Shown piece by piece: positions 23,441 through 36,230 of a stretch of 64,000 nt of DNA (position 1 is the stretch's first letter; the number at the start of each line of letters is the position of its first letter). Source of the stretch: Pristionchus mayeri (Eukaryota > Nematoda > Chromadorea > Rhabditida > Neodiplogasteridae); contig BTRK01000004.1 in the NCBI GenBank assembly GCA_036245805.1, forward strand, positions 7,564,001-7,628,000, written 5' to 3'. The position numbers and the translations under genes are program-made. The notes under the pieces are model-generated. The model saw only the letters and a program-made list of their open reading frames with translations. It ran no database searches and was not told the origin of the DNA.

Positions 23441-26400
23441 GGTGGAATAGCGTCGGAGTCAAGTGGGCGGGGTTTGCGGGGCCTAAGTATATGCACCGGA
23501 GAGACGGGCAGAGAAAGGATAATAGCAATTATCGTTCGTAATGTGAAGGCTGCTAATGATTACAGCTGGAGGAAACCAAAAAAATTGTCGAACTGATGAT
23601 TATGTCGATTATGTCGACATGAATCTCAAGCTATGAGTTTTTTCCATTCTCTCAGATAATTTCTGAATCTCTTAATGTAAACTTTTCTAATCAATTTCGT
23701 TGAGAAGTGATAGCACATTCGGTACACCGTGAAAGTCTGGTGCAAATTATGTTATTCACTAGTGACTGGGGATAGTTGATAGCGGTGTTATTTCGTTGTC
23801 AAAAGGTGGTTATACACATGTTTGGATCTTAGCTCTCCAAGAAATGGAAAAGAACTTTAGCAAATCAGTTTTCCAATAGAGCGAAGAATACTCTCAACAT
23901 TTCAATTGCCGACATCTTTCGTGGAAGCAGGGGCAAATTATTGTATCTGATGCAGACCCCCATGGGATATGACCAAAGGAACATGCAATTGCAAGTTCAC
24001 CCTCAAAGTGGTTGCGGAAAGAGTAGTCTAGAATAGTCACTGATCACTCTAGTCGCCTCGATCTTATCTTGCTCACCGTTCAGTGACCTCGCTCACTTTT
24101 TTCCGCTCGTGAATTATCGCTGACTGCACTCTGATTGCATTTCCCCTCCTCCCCCCGAAATTCTCTCTGAATGTATTCCCCCATTTGAAATGGAATCATG
24201 GTTGGTGCTAGCCAACATGGCTCTTGATCTGTTTCTCTTAAAGATCCGAAGGTTATTTATCTGGCGTTAGGTTCAGCTCGGTAGCTTCATTCTACCAATT
24301 CCTTACTAACCGACGCCCTAAAATGATTGTAATGCATTCTCCTTATTCTCGCTCACACAAGGTTCTGTTTTTTTTCTGTCACTTCCCTATGGACAAGGGT
24401 TCGATAAACGAGAATGGTTCTCGAACAAGCTCCCACTTTCTCAGTTTTCGCCATTCTCATTCGAAGCTTGTCATTGAAAGCGGGAATATTTGGATGAAAA
24501 AACCATTCCCGTTTGCCTTCGGCGAGAAAGATCTAACCAGCTTAGAATTTTAATAGATCGTTAATAATCCGTTCCGGCGGCGATCCCTGTGGTTTGATGG
24601 AAGTATTGGCATGCGCTTTCAGGTGAATTTTCGACTGAAATGAGTTCTGTGTCAAACAAATGCTACTGCAGCTTTGGAGTCAGAAGATCATTGTCGATTC
24701 TCATTATTGTCGTCTATCTATGCCTATACTATGCCTTGATATACCACTCTTTCTTCTGAATGAAAAACAAGTAATGTCCCATACGCTTGAATTATTTGTG
24801 CTTTATGGTTCTTCTTCGAGTTGCATAGTTCGCGTACAGATTATTGATCACTCGGGGTGGTAGGCTGCCAATTGAGAAACACTCATTGTCTCAAGCAAGA
24901 TCACCCTACCAGAGAAAAGGAAGGAAAACGAAAACGGAGATATCGTAAATCAATCCTTTGCTAGGAAGGTAGAAAGTGACCTCGGGCGGGTGCGCTCCTT
25001 CGCAACTGTACCGATTTTGAACCCGTAACCGAAACCGTCCAAAAAGTTGCTATGTAATGGCTTGCTCTGTTTCAAAGACCGAATTTCTCAAGCGGTATTG
25101 CGATAGATTTCTTGAGATTGAACAATCAAGGCGCATCTCGGCACTTTTTTCATAACGCCATTCGCTCACTCCGAGAGCCACTCTCGGGATAGCGATTCAT
25201 CAATAAACTCGACAATTTCCCCACCATTTAAGAATAAGTTGAAAGGAGACCATTCTTCGTGATGCCAATCGTGAAGATCTTCGTGAAGTGAAGATCTTCA
25301 TGAATTCCCATCACTATCATTGACCACTAGCCTAAAATGGAATATTTTTTCAAATTCAATTGTTCTGCACATTTCCTGATGAATAGTGGCCAACCGAGTG
25401 ATTAGAACATACTAGAACCGGCAAAGATCGCGCCCATAATCGGATTAAGTGATCTCCTTCGCCTCCTTCATTCGCCCTCGCTCTCTTATCAACTGCACTT
25501 TGAGTGCATTTCCCATGCAGAGATATGCAGAGATAGTCTAACAGCATCCCGCTGAGCGATCTACTCCTTCTATCGCCCAGTAGCAACAGAATCGAAAACG
25601 AATAAGTGGATGATTTGTTCCTCTTTTTTGCATCCATTTGCATCTCACGCTCTCTTCGTCCTATGTTCTCTTTCGCTCAGCACCGTGTGAATTGTTCTGC
25701 CATCGTTCTAGCAAGTACGTCTGGATTGGTTCTTTGTCAATGACGTTCCATTGAGCAAGAGTAATAATCATTTGAGGATGACTTGGGTGAATGACGAAAT
25801 TAGGAGAGGGAAAGCAGCTCATTGTCTAAAGCAAGATCATACGTCCTGTGCAGAGAAAGAACCCAGCTATATCTTCCTCTAGGCAGATACAGTAGGAATG
25901 GGGATGATACTAGGAAAAGAATCAGACAGACAACCCCCCCCCCCATATCAGCGTGTGTTGGAGGCGCGTGGAGTACAGCGATAATGACCGAGATATTCGC
26001 ACCTCAAATATTGCCAATGAAGTTGATATAAAGTCATAGGCGGCATCGGTAACTGGGATGTGGAAATATTTCACGATCTCTCATTTCACAATGATCTCTA
26101 GCACGGCGTTCTAAATGGGGGGGGGGGGGTAGCGAGAGAAAGAGAGAGAACTTCAAGAGATACGGTATTTTAATTTCAGCGCCTGGCAATTTGCCAACCC
26201 TGCAAACGCGGTTCAAACGGGGCTGTTTCCCAGCAATAATGTTTCAAACGTTTTTGGCGGTAAAACGCCGTGCTCTAGTAGGTCAGAGAAAGCGAGAGAG
26301 CATTGCGAAACGAGAGAGCGAGAAATTTTTGCACAGCCGAGAAAACAAAATCGGTAACAAAGTAATGACACCGTGATAATTTCTCAAAGGCGTTCGGAAT

Positions 26401-27300
26401 TCATCGGAAATGTGCATGGGCTAGTGTAAGTTTCACCCTGATACCGTGCCAACTAGAGTTCGAGTGTCTGCTGAAGAGGGAGCAGTTTGCTAGCGTCGCT
26501 CGAGCTATTATTGCCGGCTTTGTGCACAAGACACCTTTAAAATGTTTTGATCACATTTTTCAGTCACCTCTTGAAGAAGAAGAAGAGAAGGAAACCAGTC
26601 TTATCTGGACACAGGATAGAAAATTTCACAACAAATGAAAAACACACCGTTCTAAGGTCCGTGTTACACTAGATTCAGTTCTAGCGTGCATCAACGGTTT
26701 TCCCTTTTACTAAATGGGCGGCACAGTACTGTGCTCTCCACCGTTTCCACCTTGTTCTCAAATTGGGACTAATATAGTTAGACACCACAAGCTCCGCCCA
26801 CTCGGCTCGGACAGTTCTCCTCTCTAAAGCGAGATTTGAGGAGCACATGCGTAATTTGCGACCAAAACGGTCGACCAAAAAAGAATTCGATAGCTTTCCC
26901 CGAGACAAATCGAGTGGTTGGTCGACGAACTAGGTCTGACTCCTCTAAGTAGGTCAAAATTTAAAAAATAAGGTTAAAATGCCGTTTATACGAAAAATTA
27001 TAAGTTCGTCGGGCAATATTCATATTTAATGGTCTCATATCAGTCCAAAACGCGAAAGCAAACGAAGATTTATACTTTCGTTTAATTGTGCTCCTCATTT
27101 GAATTTTTTTGAAGCTCCGGGAGAAATTACGTTAATTCCTAAGGAAGTTGCGCTATTATACCGTCGAGGAGGCATTGAACAGATACTGTCGGAACGATAT
27201 ATTCGGCTGCCTGTTTTATCGATTTATAGATTTTTATCGCGTTTTCATCGATTATTTTATGTATTTTCTTGCTTGTTCCTAGTCTACGTGAACTGGTCTA
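23441..27300. other. Long gene-poor stretch with one repeat relic
   Basis: No gene is supported over almost 4 kb. Open frames are short and motif-free. Bases 26865-26960 are a diverged single arm of the 23131 palindrome. Homopolymer runs of C (near 25937) and G (near 26118) are present. Undetected small exons cannot be excluded. Confidence 0.5.
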
Positions 27301-27327
27301 TCATTGTTCCCGTTTTGGTGCGGTTTC

Positions 27328-27721
27328 GATGCGTTCAACACTTATAATTGGAAGGATTAGCCGGCCTGATCCGTTTTTCGCTCCATCTCTAACGCGTAAG
27401 TAAGTATTTCTGTGATTATTGATTACTCTTCTTAGCTAACCTTTATGTTTTGCTATCAGTTACCTCTGTTCATGCACTCTAACGAGTTGTATACATCCGT
27501 GATGCTTTGGTTCGTCCAATTCGTTAGATTTTTCGCCGCTTTTAGTTATTTTCCTAGTCGTATTTCTTATTTGTACGATTAAATTGGTAGGTATTTATAT
27601 GGAGATAGTGGTTTCCATGTGCGCATTGTTTCTAAATTGTAAAATCTACTTTTTCAGAGCCAGAGCATCGATTGGAAGAAGACGTGAGAGAGGATGGAGT
27701 CGTCTCTTCGATCTTCACGAG
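27328..27721 (+). CDS. Possible two-exon coding piece, unknown
   Basis: An ATG near 27328 opens MRSTLIIGRISRPDPFFAPS and reaches a GTAAGT donor near 27400. A tttttcag acceptor at 27656 continues in phase as QPEHRLEEDVREDGVVSS to a GTGAGA donor near 27721. The chain is clean but short, matches no family I know, and has no terminal exon. It may be noise. Confidence 0.25.
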
Positions 27722-28861
27722 AGGTGAGACCAGTTTGGTCACCTCCATTTCCCCTAATTTCCTTCGACCACCCCCCCCCCCCTTTCCCAGTTAGAGTCCT
27801 CCCTAAATGATTATTGTTCGACTTGCTCGAAAATTTTCTCTGATCCACTTGCCCACCAATTTAAACTTTCTTTGTCAGCCTGCATAGTCATTGCATTTCT
27901 TATTGTAGATCGATCTTTTATATCATATTATTCTGAGTATATCAGATATTTTTATTCCAAAGTATTCAATAGATTTATTTATGACTAATTATTGCAAATT
28001 TGTTTCTTGTTCTCAGAAATTTTATATTCTGTCGATCTTTGTTCTTGTGCTCAGCACGAATGTTTCCCTCGTAGGTGCTTGCCATTTCGTCTGGTTGTTT
28101 TCCGTCTGTATTTTCTCCTCCCCTACCCTCTTCTATCTTTTTATCTATCTCGGCCTTCTCTGACCACTTACAGTATCCACCTACCGTATCCATACCCTGT
28201 TCCCTAGTTTCCATGTCTTTCTGAGAATTAAATGGTATGCTGGCACCATTCACTCGCTTTCTTATTTTATTGTGCTAATTTCTGTTGTTTTGCGCGTGAA
28301 TTGTGGCCCTAATCGATAAATGTGATGTTTTTTTACTTGAATGCTCCTACAATACACACAAAAGCATCGGGGGATATCTTAAGCGAAGATTAGAACGGTA
28401 TTTCACTTATTTGTATAGCGAAATCGGCGGAATAATGGAAGGGGGTGCGACAAAGGGGAGAGGAGAAGAGAGGAGAGATTGACTCCGCCCACTTTTCCTC
28501 TCGTCTCGCCTTTCCCCCCTCTCCCGTTGTGCTCGTCGCGCGTGCTTCTCGAGCTGTATCTCGCTTTAGAGATGAGATATCGATCTAATTCCAAAAGGAG
28601 GATGTTATTGAGACCCTATGGGACTGTTTTAACCAACTTTTGTCCAGATTCCGAAACATCGGCTATCCACGTTGTGGACCCTAAATATAGTTGCACATTC
28701 TAGCAGACAGCCTCGTCGAACCGTCCCACCTATTGCTGTCGTCTCTTTACGGCAGCTCGTATGTGTAATTTATGCACACAGCTGAGAAAAAGTTTTTGAG
28801 CTAAATTCTGCAATGCTAAATTCCGATTGCTCATTTGGAGGAAACACCTTTATGCAACTGA

Positions 28862-29058
28862 TTGCGATTTTGTTTTGAGGATCCAGACCGTGTCCTTGCT
28901 GCATATAATGCAGCTACTGTGCGGACGCCTCAGAAGGGCGTTGTGTCGCTGCAATTGAAGAGCTTCCTGGTCCATAAGTGCTTGCAGCAGTTGAAGCCAT
29001 TTTGCGATTCATTATTCCTCTTACGTTTCTCTTGGAAAATGCTGAGAGGTGCCCATTG
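28862..29058 (+). CDS. Possible coding exon, unknown
   Basis: An open stretch reads EDPDRVLAAYNAATVRTPQK then SLQLKSFLVHKCLQQLKPFC, with balanced codon use unlike the flanking AT-rich DNA. It stops shortly before a family C MITE. No family is recognised and no partner exons were confirmed. Confidence 0.3.
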
Positions 29059-29067
29059 TATCACTGC

Positions 29068-29160
29068 GAGTAATGGTCTGACTCTCTTCGATTTACATGC
29101 TCTCTCGTCTCTCTAATCTATGAGAGAGTGTGCGGTTTGGAGAGAGCTAGACCATTGCTC
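29068..29160. repeat. Palindromic MITE, family C
   Basis: A 93 bp inverted repeat beginning gagtaatggtctgactctct and ending agctagaccattgctc. The imperfect target duplication tcactgc is seen at 29061-29067 and 29162-29168. Confidence 0.75.
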
Positions 29161-29785
29161 CTCACTGCAGCAAACATTCCGGGAAGTGACCCGAGCAGTC
29201 GTAAAAGCCAAACGCGAGGGAGAAAGGAATGAGAGATCTCCTTTCGCGCATGCGATTTCAATGCACTAATTATGCTCGATAACTGCATCACGGTGTTAGA
29301 GTTATCACAGTAGACAATCTCCACCCCTATAGTAGGCTGACACGCGATTGAGTGATCGAAATGGAACGATTCCGACCAATATTCGAATGGAATGTTCCCG
29401 ATCGCTTTATTTCTCAAGCGCAGGACGAAATGAGAATGGCATTGAAATGTCTCGAAAACATCGTTGTTATCGCACAACTTCACAGAGAGTTTGAAGACAT
29501 AATTTACGGCTCGAAAACTTTACATTTTTAATCTGCGCTCATTTGATGTTCCACGGTACTCCGTTGCTCCATTCGTTGGAGGAGGGATAGCATGAACAAT
29601 TCGGCGTCGTTCCACAACACCGACCTTGAAGTGCCTTTGCTTTATTTTCCTTTCCACTCGGATGCCTTTTCGTTTTTGTAGCGCATCTGGGAGAAATCTG
29701 AGGCGGGTCACAAACCTTGCGACACACGGAACCGAGACGGACCACAAGCGACGAGGGTGATTTCCAAACATCAATAGGGATCGGC

Positions 29786-29906
29786 GAGATTTGATAATCA
29801 ATCGATGATTTCACAATCAATTATCGATGATTTCACAATCAATAATCGATGATTTCACAATCATTGAGATTTGATAATCAATCGATGATTTCACAATCAA
29901 TTATCG
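29786..29906. repeat. Short tandem repeat, unit about 21-24 bp
   Basis: Four copies of a unit built on atcgatgatttcacaatcaa, with the segment gagatttgataatc at the start and repeated near the end. The unit contains the palindrome atcgat. No function inferred. Confidence 0.8.
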
Positions 29907-29982
29907 TTCCGGCGAACGAGAGGGAAATTGAAAAGTTCCCCTTCCTTTTCTCCTTCTCGATAAGGAAGAGAACGGGCGAGGG

Positions 29983-30390
29983 ATGAATGGCATTCTTGAG
30001 ATTGACGGCAGATCTCATCCTCTCAATTGTGAATGGTCCCTAATACTGCCCAATTGGTTTTGCCAAGTTTATCGACTAAGCAATTATAGAAGTATCTCTC
30101 GAAAGATTAAGAATACGGCGAAAAACGATCGATCAGCTCTGTTTGAAAATCAGGAGCCGTTTTTCGAAATGGCAGGGCCGTTGGATTTGTTTGGGCCGTT
30201 CATTTTTCTAATACAGACCCAGAACAACAATTATGTGGAATTCTCGTTAGTGAGCCAGTGTTTTGTGAAAACGTAATTTACTTTCAGTTTTCTAAGAATT
30301 ATGACATATGCAGCGAGCAATATTCAGACTTTTTTTGCACGAATTTCACTCATGGTTGCGAGGATGACAACGAAGAATGAGGAAGGATCA
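29983..30390 (+). CDS. Possible coding region, unknown
   Basis: An open frame (MNGILEIDGRSHPLNCEWSL, later EMAGPLDLFGPFIFLIQT) is followed, after a tttcag acceptor at about 30287, by FSKNYDICSEQYSDFFCTNF and then CEDDNEE and TGA. Three cysteines lie in the last part. The pieces look more coding than their surroundings, but no family is recognised and the junction was not proven. Confidence 0.25.
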
Positions 30391-31116
30391 GCATCTACAT
30401 GGAGTCACTCGAGACACAGATTTACGTCGAGGAATCCAAGACATCCGTAAGGAATTTCTTGAACAATCGTTAAAATGTCCTAATGAAAGTAAGTCCATCT
30501 CAGCTATCGTCCCTGCTCAGTCAGTCGAGCGGTCTCCTCGGTACCTGCCTTGGTCTGAGTGTCGTTGGCATTATCGAGGTCTTCCTTCTTTGTGGAAAAT
30601 CCGGTCTCAACGGATGCAAAATCTTGTAATCGTGTGTGTGAATGGGTGTGCTGTGATAAACATTGCTTATACTATTCATCGGAAATTCTTTCCTTGTGCT
30701 TACCGCTTACAAGTGTGTGAGGGGATCAAGTGCAGCGTTTCATGATTGTTTTACCTCGACTTTTCACTGCATTCATTGAACACGCGTCGCTAACAGCAAT
30801 GGAAACAAAAGAGAACTGTCAAGAACCGAGGCACACAGCTCATCGATGTCGTTGGCTCGTGAACAGACGCGACTCAAGAAGCGTAAACATACTCCATTTC
30901 ACAATCGGATGCTTACTCAGTTGTTTTCGTTGATAGTCTCACGACGACTAACAGACTTTGAAATCAACTTTTCGTAATGCTATTAGACAAGCTGTTAGGT
31001 GTAAATTCCCTCAAAAGACTAACGCATGTTTGCTCGACTCAATCCCATAAGACACAAAGAAGCTTGATAGATGGGGTTGTAAATGGAATGTTTATTTACG
31101 CGCTTTCTTGAATTAC

Positions 31117-32663
31117 ATATGAGAGGAATCGCGAGAGAATCGACCATTTGAGGGGGGTCAGCGGCGGTAGCATGAAGTTTATCCTATCTGCCTGTAATTT
31201 CGGCTAGAGGTACTTTGAATGACGCTCTTTAAAACTGCGTCGTCAGAATTTTGATATCTGCCGTCATCGTCGAGATTCAGAAGTCCAAACTTGGTGCTTT
31301 CACTTTTTGGAGGTCAAATCGAGCTTACTTAAATGATCATAACATCGTTTAAAATAACGAGAGAAAGTCGTTCTTTTTTTAGAAAGAAAGCTGAGAACAT
31401 GCTCTACAACTTTTATGTTCATGTAATCGTTCCTTGTGTTCATCCTGTTGCGGGGCGGTCGGGTGCACCAAAAGTGGCGTAACTTTGGAAATCGGAAAAA
31501 CGTCTTGAATCTTAGCTAGAAATGTAGATCTCGATGAGCTAAACATTTCATCTGTTGAAAGTGAGTCTCTATCTTTTCGTTGAAGCGTGCTACAGAGCCT
31601 AGAAGTTGCGAAGAAACGGGCATGATTCCCCCCAGAGCGCTCTCTAACCGTCTGGCACTCTCGCCGCCTGACCTCCGTCTCCCTCCCCCCTATTTAGCGC
31701 TCCCCCAGGAACGTCTCCAGTCGTTTCTGACCAACTTCTAGGCTCTGTAGCACGCAACGAAAAGATAGAGACTCACTTTCAACAGATGAAATGTTTAGCA
31801 AATCGAGATCTACATTTCTAGCTAAGAGTCGTCACCCTGTGGCTATGTTGACATTAATTGCAGTTTTGCGCTTTTCGTTGGATCCTTCAGATCAAATATC
31901 GTATTTGTTGATGCGCCTTTTCTTTGAGTAGTTTAGAGGGACATTTCTACATTATTTACAATCGATTTAGAATATACCAGCCCATCTCTCATGTTGAAAA
32001 GGGTGAAAATACCGAATTTCAAATTTTCGTTCAGATGACAATTTATGACCATTGAAAGCTTTCAAATATGGGAGGAAACAACTTACAATGTTGTTTTGGA
32101 TGTTTTTGAACGATTTTAAGCACAGGTAAGTGTAATTGAAAATCCAGAAGTATACTTGCCCTTAACTCATTTTGAGGTCGACTTACCCAAGGTCACGCCT
32201 TTTTTTGTTTATACTTCGATTTCCCTAATTTTTTGCGAGAACTGAAACACATACATGTAGTATAACTTAAGCATGAAAACTCAAGACGTTTTTCTCATTT
32301 CCAAAGTTACGCCTCTTTTGGTGCACCCGACAGCCCCGCACCAGGATGAGCACAAGGAATGATTACGTGAACATAAAAGTTGTAGAGCATGTTCTCAGCT
32401 TTCTTTCTAAAAAAAGAACGACTTTCTCTCGTTATTTTAAACGATGTTATGATCATTTAAGTAAGCTCGATTTGACCTCCAAAAAGTGAAAGCACCAAGT
32501 TTGGACTTCTGAATCTCGACGATGACGGCAGATATCAAAATTCTGACGACGCAGTTTTAAAGAGCGTCATTCAAAAGTACATCTAGCCGAAATTACAGCC
32601 AGTTAGGGTAAACTTCATGCTACCGCCGCGGCGTGGTCGATTCTCTCGCGATTCCCCTCATAT
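31117..32663. mobile_element. Long inverted-repeat (foldback) element, type FB5
   Basis: Outer arms of about 400 bp (31117 to about 31520, and about 32285-32663) begin atatgagaggaatcgcgaga and end with the near-complement. Between them sits a second hairpin (about 31530-31830) with arms around gctacagagcctagaagttg, then unpaired sequence to about 32280. It is non-coding. A half copy lies at 47575-48532. Confidence 0.8.
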
Positions 32664-32894
32664 AAATCCCACGGGGCTTATTTTTTCATAATGATGGCAG
32701 GATGTTTTATCAATTTTAATTGTTGAAAAGTATTCCCAGAAAATACGTCCACTTTGTCCCGTTTTTTCCCCGGGATCTAGTTTCTTCAGTTGCTGTTCTT
32801 CTATCATCGAAATCAATAATGACAAGGATTTTATGCAACACTGATAAATTATGACATGGAATGTAACGGGTGATGGGGAAAGTAATATCACAGA

Positions 32895-33865
32895 TTAAAG
32901 CTTCTGGAACTCCTTGACGAGAGCAATGAGTTTCTCGATTTTTCCATTCGATGCAATGCGAATTGCACCATTGATGCAGTAAACCTTCTCGAGGGAATCC
33001 TTAGACGACTGGGGAAGAGACTTGTAGTCAGCGAGAATCTGGAAAAAATGCCAATTATTGATTTAATTGATCTTTTCAAAATTATTTTAGCAACTTACCT
33101 GCTCAGTTGCCTTGCCAATGACGGAAAGTTGTCCGAAGAAATCATTCTCGGCCTTAGAGAGAGCAACGACACCGTCGAGGAGGAAGTTACCGAGCTGAAA
33201 TATAATTTTTATTTCTCAAAGGTAAACACATTTTCGAAAACACTCCCTACCTGTAATTTTCAAATACGCACCTTGCGAACGTAGTTCTGTGCTTCTCCAT
33301 CGAGTTTGGGCAATTCCTTTTCCACGATGTTTACTCTCTTCATAATTGCCGCGTAAGTCTTGGGAGCATTCTGTTGAAGGACCTTGAGCACCTGAAAGTT
33401 GCATCTTCTTCTAACAATCCCTTTGACAGCATTTACCAATTATTTATCCAAATATGCATAATTTTACCCAAATGCTAAGTGCGAACCTCGTCTCTGTTGT
33501 TGAACTGTCCCTTCATCTGCGCGAGTGCTTCTCCCTCTCTCTTCATGTCTGCCTCCTCCTCGTCTGTGAAGTCAACCGCGTCGGCGTCAGCTCAAAATTC
33601 AACAGTTATTAATATGCTCAGTTCCTCTTTTAAAAAAATATGGGAATAACTCGATGATCAGAAAACTCCACGTACCGGTGCAAGCATTGTAATACTCATC
33701 AGTTGGCACTCCCAGTTTCCTCGCCTCCTCCTCGATAACTGCTTCAGCTCGAGTGACGTTCGTATCTTCTCCGAAGACCTTGACGAGCTTCTGCTGACGA
33801 TCCGTCAATGCAGGAGCACAGAAGACGACACCGACGAGCGCGAAGAGACAAAGGAGGGGAGACAT
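32895..33865 (-). CDS. Small secreted helical protein, copy A
   Basis: A five-exon gene for 217 residues: 33865-33676, 33590-33487, 33391-33272, 33194-33099 and 33038-32895. All junctions are in phase with GT-AG borders. Residues 1-17 (MSPLLCLFALVGVVFCA) are a signal peptide. The rest is charged and mostly helical, with only two Cys in the mature chain (in NACTG and YCINGA). I recognise no family; the layout recalls other small nematode secreted proteins, but no diagnostic motif is present. It is a near copy of the gene at 34994 in opposite orientation with identical exon lengths, and more distantly related to the gene at 61076. An acceptor-like ttccag lies eight bases before the ATG, so trans-splicing is likely. 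Confidence 0.85.
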
Positions 33866-34990
33866 CGTTTCTGGAATAAGCTAGATGAGATGTGAATGAG
33901 TTGAGCAGACGCTGATGTTCCTTTCTAAAAATTGTGAATGTGAAATTTGACCTCTAGACAGAGATCCTAGTAAAGGACTGAGCAAACAAAAGGTGAGAGT
34001 CGAATGAGCGAGGAGTCAGTAGCGGGATATTTGTACCCCGTTCGGGGAAGCATAACTGCAGTTCTCATCGTCTGGTTCCTCTTCTAGAATCGCGATCTCT
34101 CTCTTGGATGAGTCACCAAACGTGCGCTTACTCTGGCGAAAATTCGGCCAGACGCGTATCCAACTACACACTCTCCACATCTTTCTCTCCGTTTCCACGA
34201 TCCATGGGTTCAAAATAACGGCAATATTAGTCATACACAGCAACTCACTTGCCTATTCAGCTTTGGGGTAAATACGGTGACAGGGCATGGGAGATTACCA
34301 ATTTTATTCATGTCCGCTTAGTCATTGATAAGCTAACTGCCAAAAAATGTGACTAAATAGCTCGTTTCGGCATTGCTCATGCAGAAACACCAACCAAGTT
34401 ATCTATCTAGTCACTTCAACAGATAAAAAAATGCTGAAATTCACCTCGAACTGACGATAAACTGTAAACAATTGCATTGTGCGTAGTTGTGTAGATGTGT
34501 GACAATGGCTTGTGTTGGAATTGAATGTTTGTTGATTGTTTTCGCTCTACGTTACTGATCATTAAAACGATTTGTATAAGCTGGTACGGAAATCTGCTCA
34601 CAAACCGAATACGGGAGAGAGAGAGGGAGAAAATAACCATGACTTCTGTTATTATGATCCCAGCAGATCGAGAAAACAGCTAGGCGGAGCGAATACCTTG
34701 TAGTAGGAATGCGCACCTAGCTTGTTACAGACCAGAGTACCTACACTTTTGGTGAGTCAGCCTAGTGAGGGAAGGCGATTCTAAAGTAGACGCCAGACGA
34801 CGAAATGTGTTGGGTGTGCACCCGTTATCGAGGTACAAATATCCGACAACTGAGTCTCTGTTCATTCCGCTCTCGCCTTTTATTGGCTCAGTACTTTGTG
34901 AAGAGCGTTGTCTAGAGCTCATGTTTCACGTTCACATTTATGAGAAGCTTCTGTTCAATCCATTTTCATCTCATCTAGTTGATTCCAGAA
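33866..34990. other. Divergent intergenic region between copies A and B
   Basis: About 1.1 kb serves as shared upstream DNA for two divergent genes. The last 25-30 bp before each ATG are alike (tctcatctagnt, then attccagaaa), and similarity fades further out. No coding exon is supported. Confidence 0.55.
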
Positions 34991-34993
34991 ATG

Positions 34994-35964
34994 ATGTCTC
35001 CCCTCCTTTGTCTCTTCGCCCTCGTCGGTGTCGTCTTCTGCGCTCCTGCATTGACGGATCGTCAGCAGAAGCTCGTCAAAGTCTTCGGAGAAGATACGAA
35101 CGTCACTCGAGCTGAAGCAGTTATCGAGGAGGAGGCGAGGAAACTTGGAATTTCGGCCGATGAGTACTACAATGCTTGCACCGGTACGTGCAATCTTTCC
35201 AATTGTGCCATTATTCCGTTATTTTTCTAAAATGGGTGCTGAGAATATTAATAACTGTTGAATTTTGAGCTAACGCCGACGCGGTTGACTTCACAGACGA
35301 GGAGGAGGCAGACATGAAGCGAGAGGGAGAAGCACTCGCGAAGATGAAGGGACAGTTCAACAACAGAGACGAGGTTCGCACACAATTTTAAAAATATATG
35401 CAAATTTGGCAACTGAAATAATCGGAAAATTATCCCACAGGGATTGTTTGCTGACGAGAAATTTTCAGGTTCTCAAGGCCCTTCAGCAGAATGCTCCCAA
35501 GACTTATGCGGTCATTATGAAGAGAGTGAACATCGTGGAGAAGGAATTGCCCAAACTCGATGGAGAGGCACAGAACTACGTTCGCAAGGTTAGATTTGGA
35601 GATTGAAAGTTTACGATATGGGGTCTAAGCGAACTTTTTTGGCAATTGGAAATAATTATGCCATTTTAGCTCGGAAACTTCCTCCTCGATGGTGTCGTTG
35701 CTCTCTCGAAGGCTGAGAATGATTTCTTCGGACAACTATCTGTCATTGGAAAGGCTACCGAACAGGTAAGTTACAAAATTTATTTTATAATAATCGATTC
35801 AATCACCAATGTTTTTTTAGATTCTCGCTGACTACAAGTCCCTCCCCCAGTCGTCGAAGGATTCCCTCGAGAAGTTTTACTGCATCAATGGTGCAATTCG
35901 CATAGCATCGAATGGAAAGATCGGGAAACTCATTGCTCTCATCAAGGAGTTCCAGAAGCTTTAA
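34994..35964 (+). CDS. Small secreted helical protein, copy B
   Basis: Exons 34994-35183, 35270-35373, 35469-35588, 35670-35765 and 35821-35964 give 217 residues, exon by exon the same lengths as copy A. A second ATG directly upstream (34991) would add one Met; 34994 is chosen because it matches copy A. Differences from A are few: GISADEYY for GVPTDEYY, LKALQQ for LKVLQQ, EKFYCING for EKVYCING and KIGKLIALIK for KIEKLIALVK. About 75 bp of 3' flank is also shared. A polyadenylation signal aataaa is at 36099-36104. Function unknown; secreted by its signal peptide. Confidence 0.87.
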
Positions 35965-36230
35965 TCTGTGATATTACTTTCCCCATCACCCGTTACATTC
36001 CATGTCATAATTTATCAGTGTTGCATAAAATCCTTGTTTTGCCCCCACGCCCCCCACCCATTCCATTCCATGATATTTTCGGTAAATTTATTGTGATAAA
36101 TAAACCTTAATTATGAACACGTTGAAATAATTGCAAAGTTTACAAAATCACCAATGGGTGATGGAGAACTGTATTATGAAATGTGAAAAAAGCTGAAAAC
36201 AAATGAATGAAAAAACCGCGATCGTTGTTA

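Noticed and set aside
29118..29483. A 121-codon minus-strand frame
   Set aside because: It ends inside a MITE, its last residues are MITE sequence, and no family or splice context supports it.
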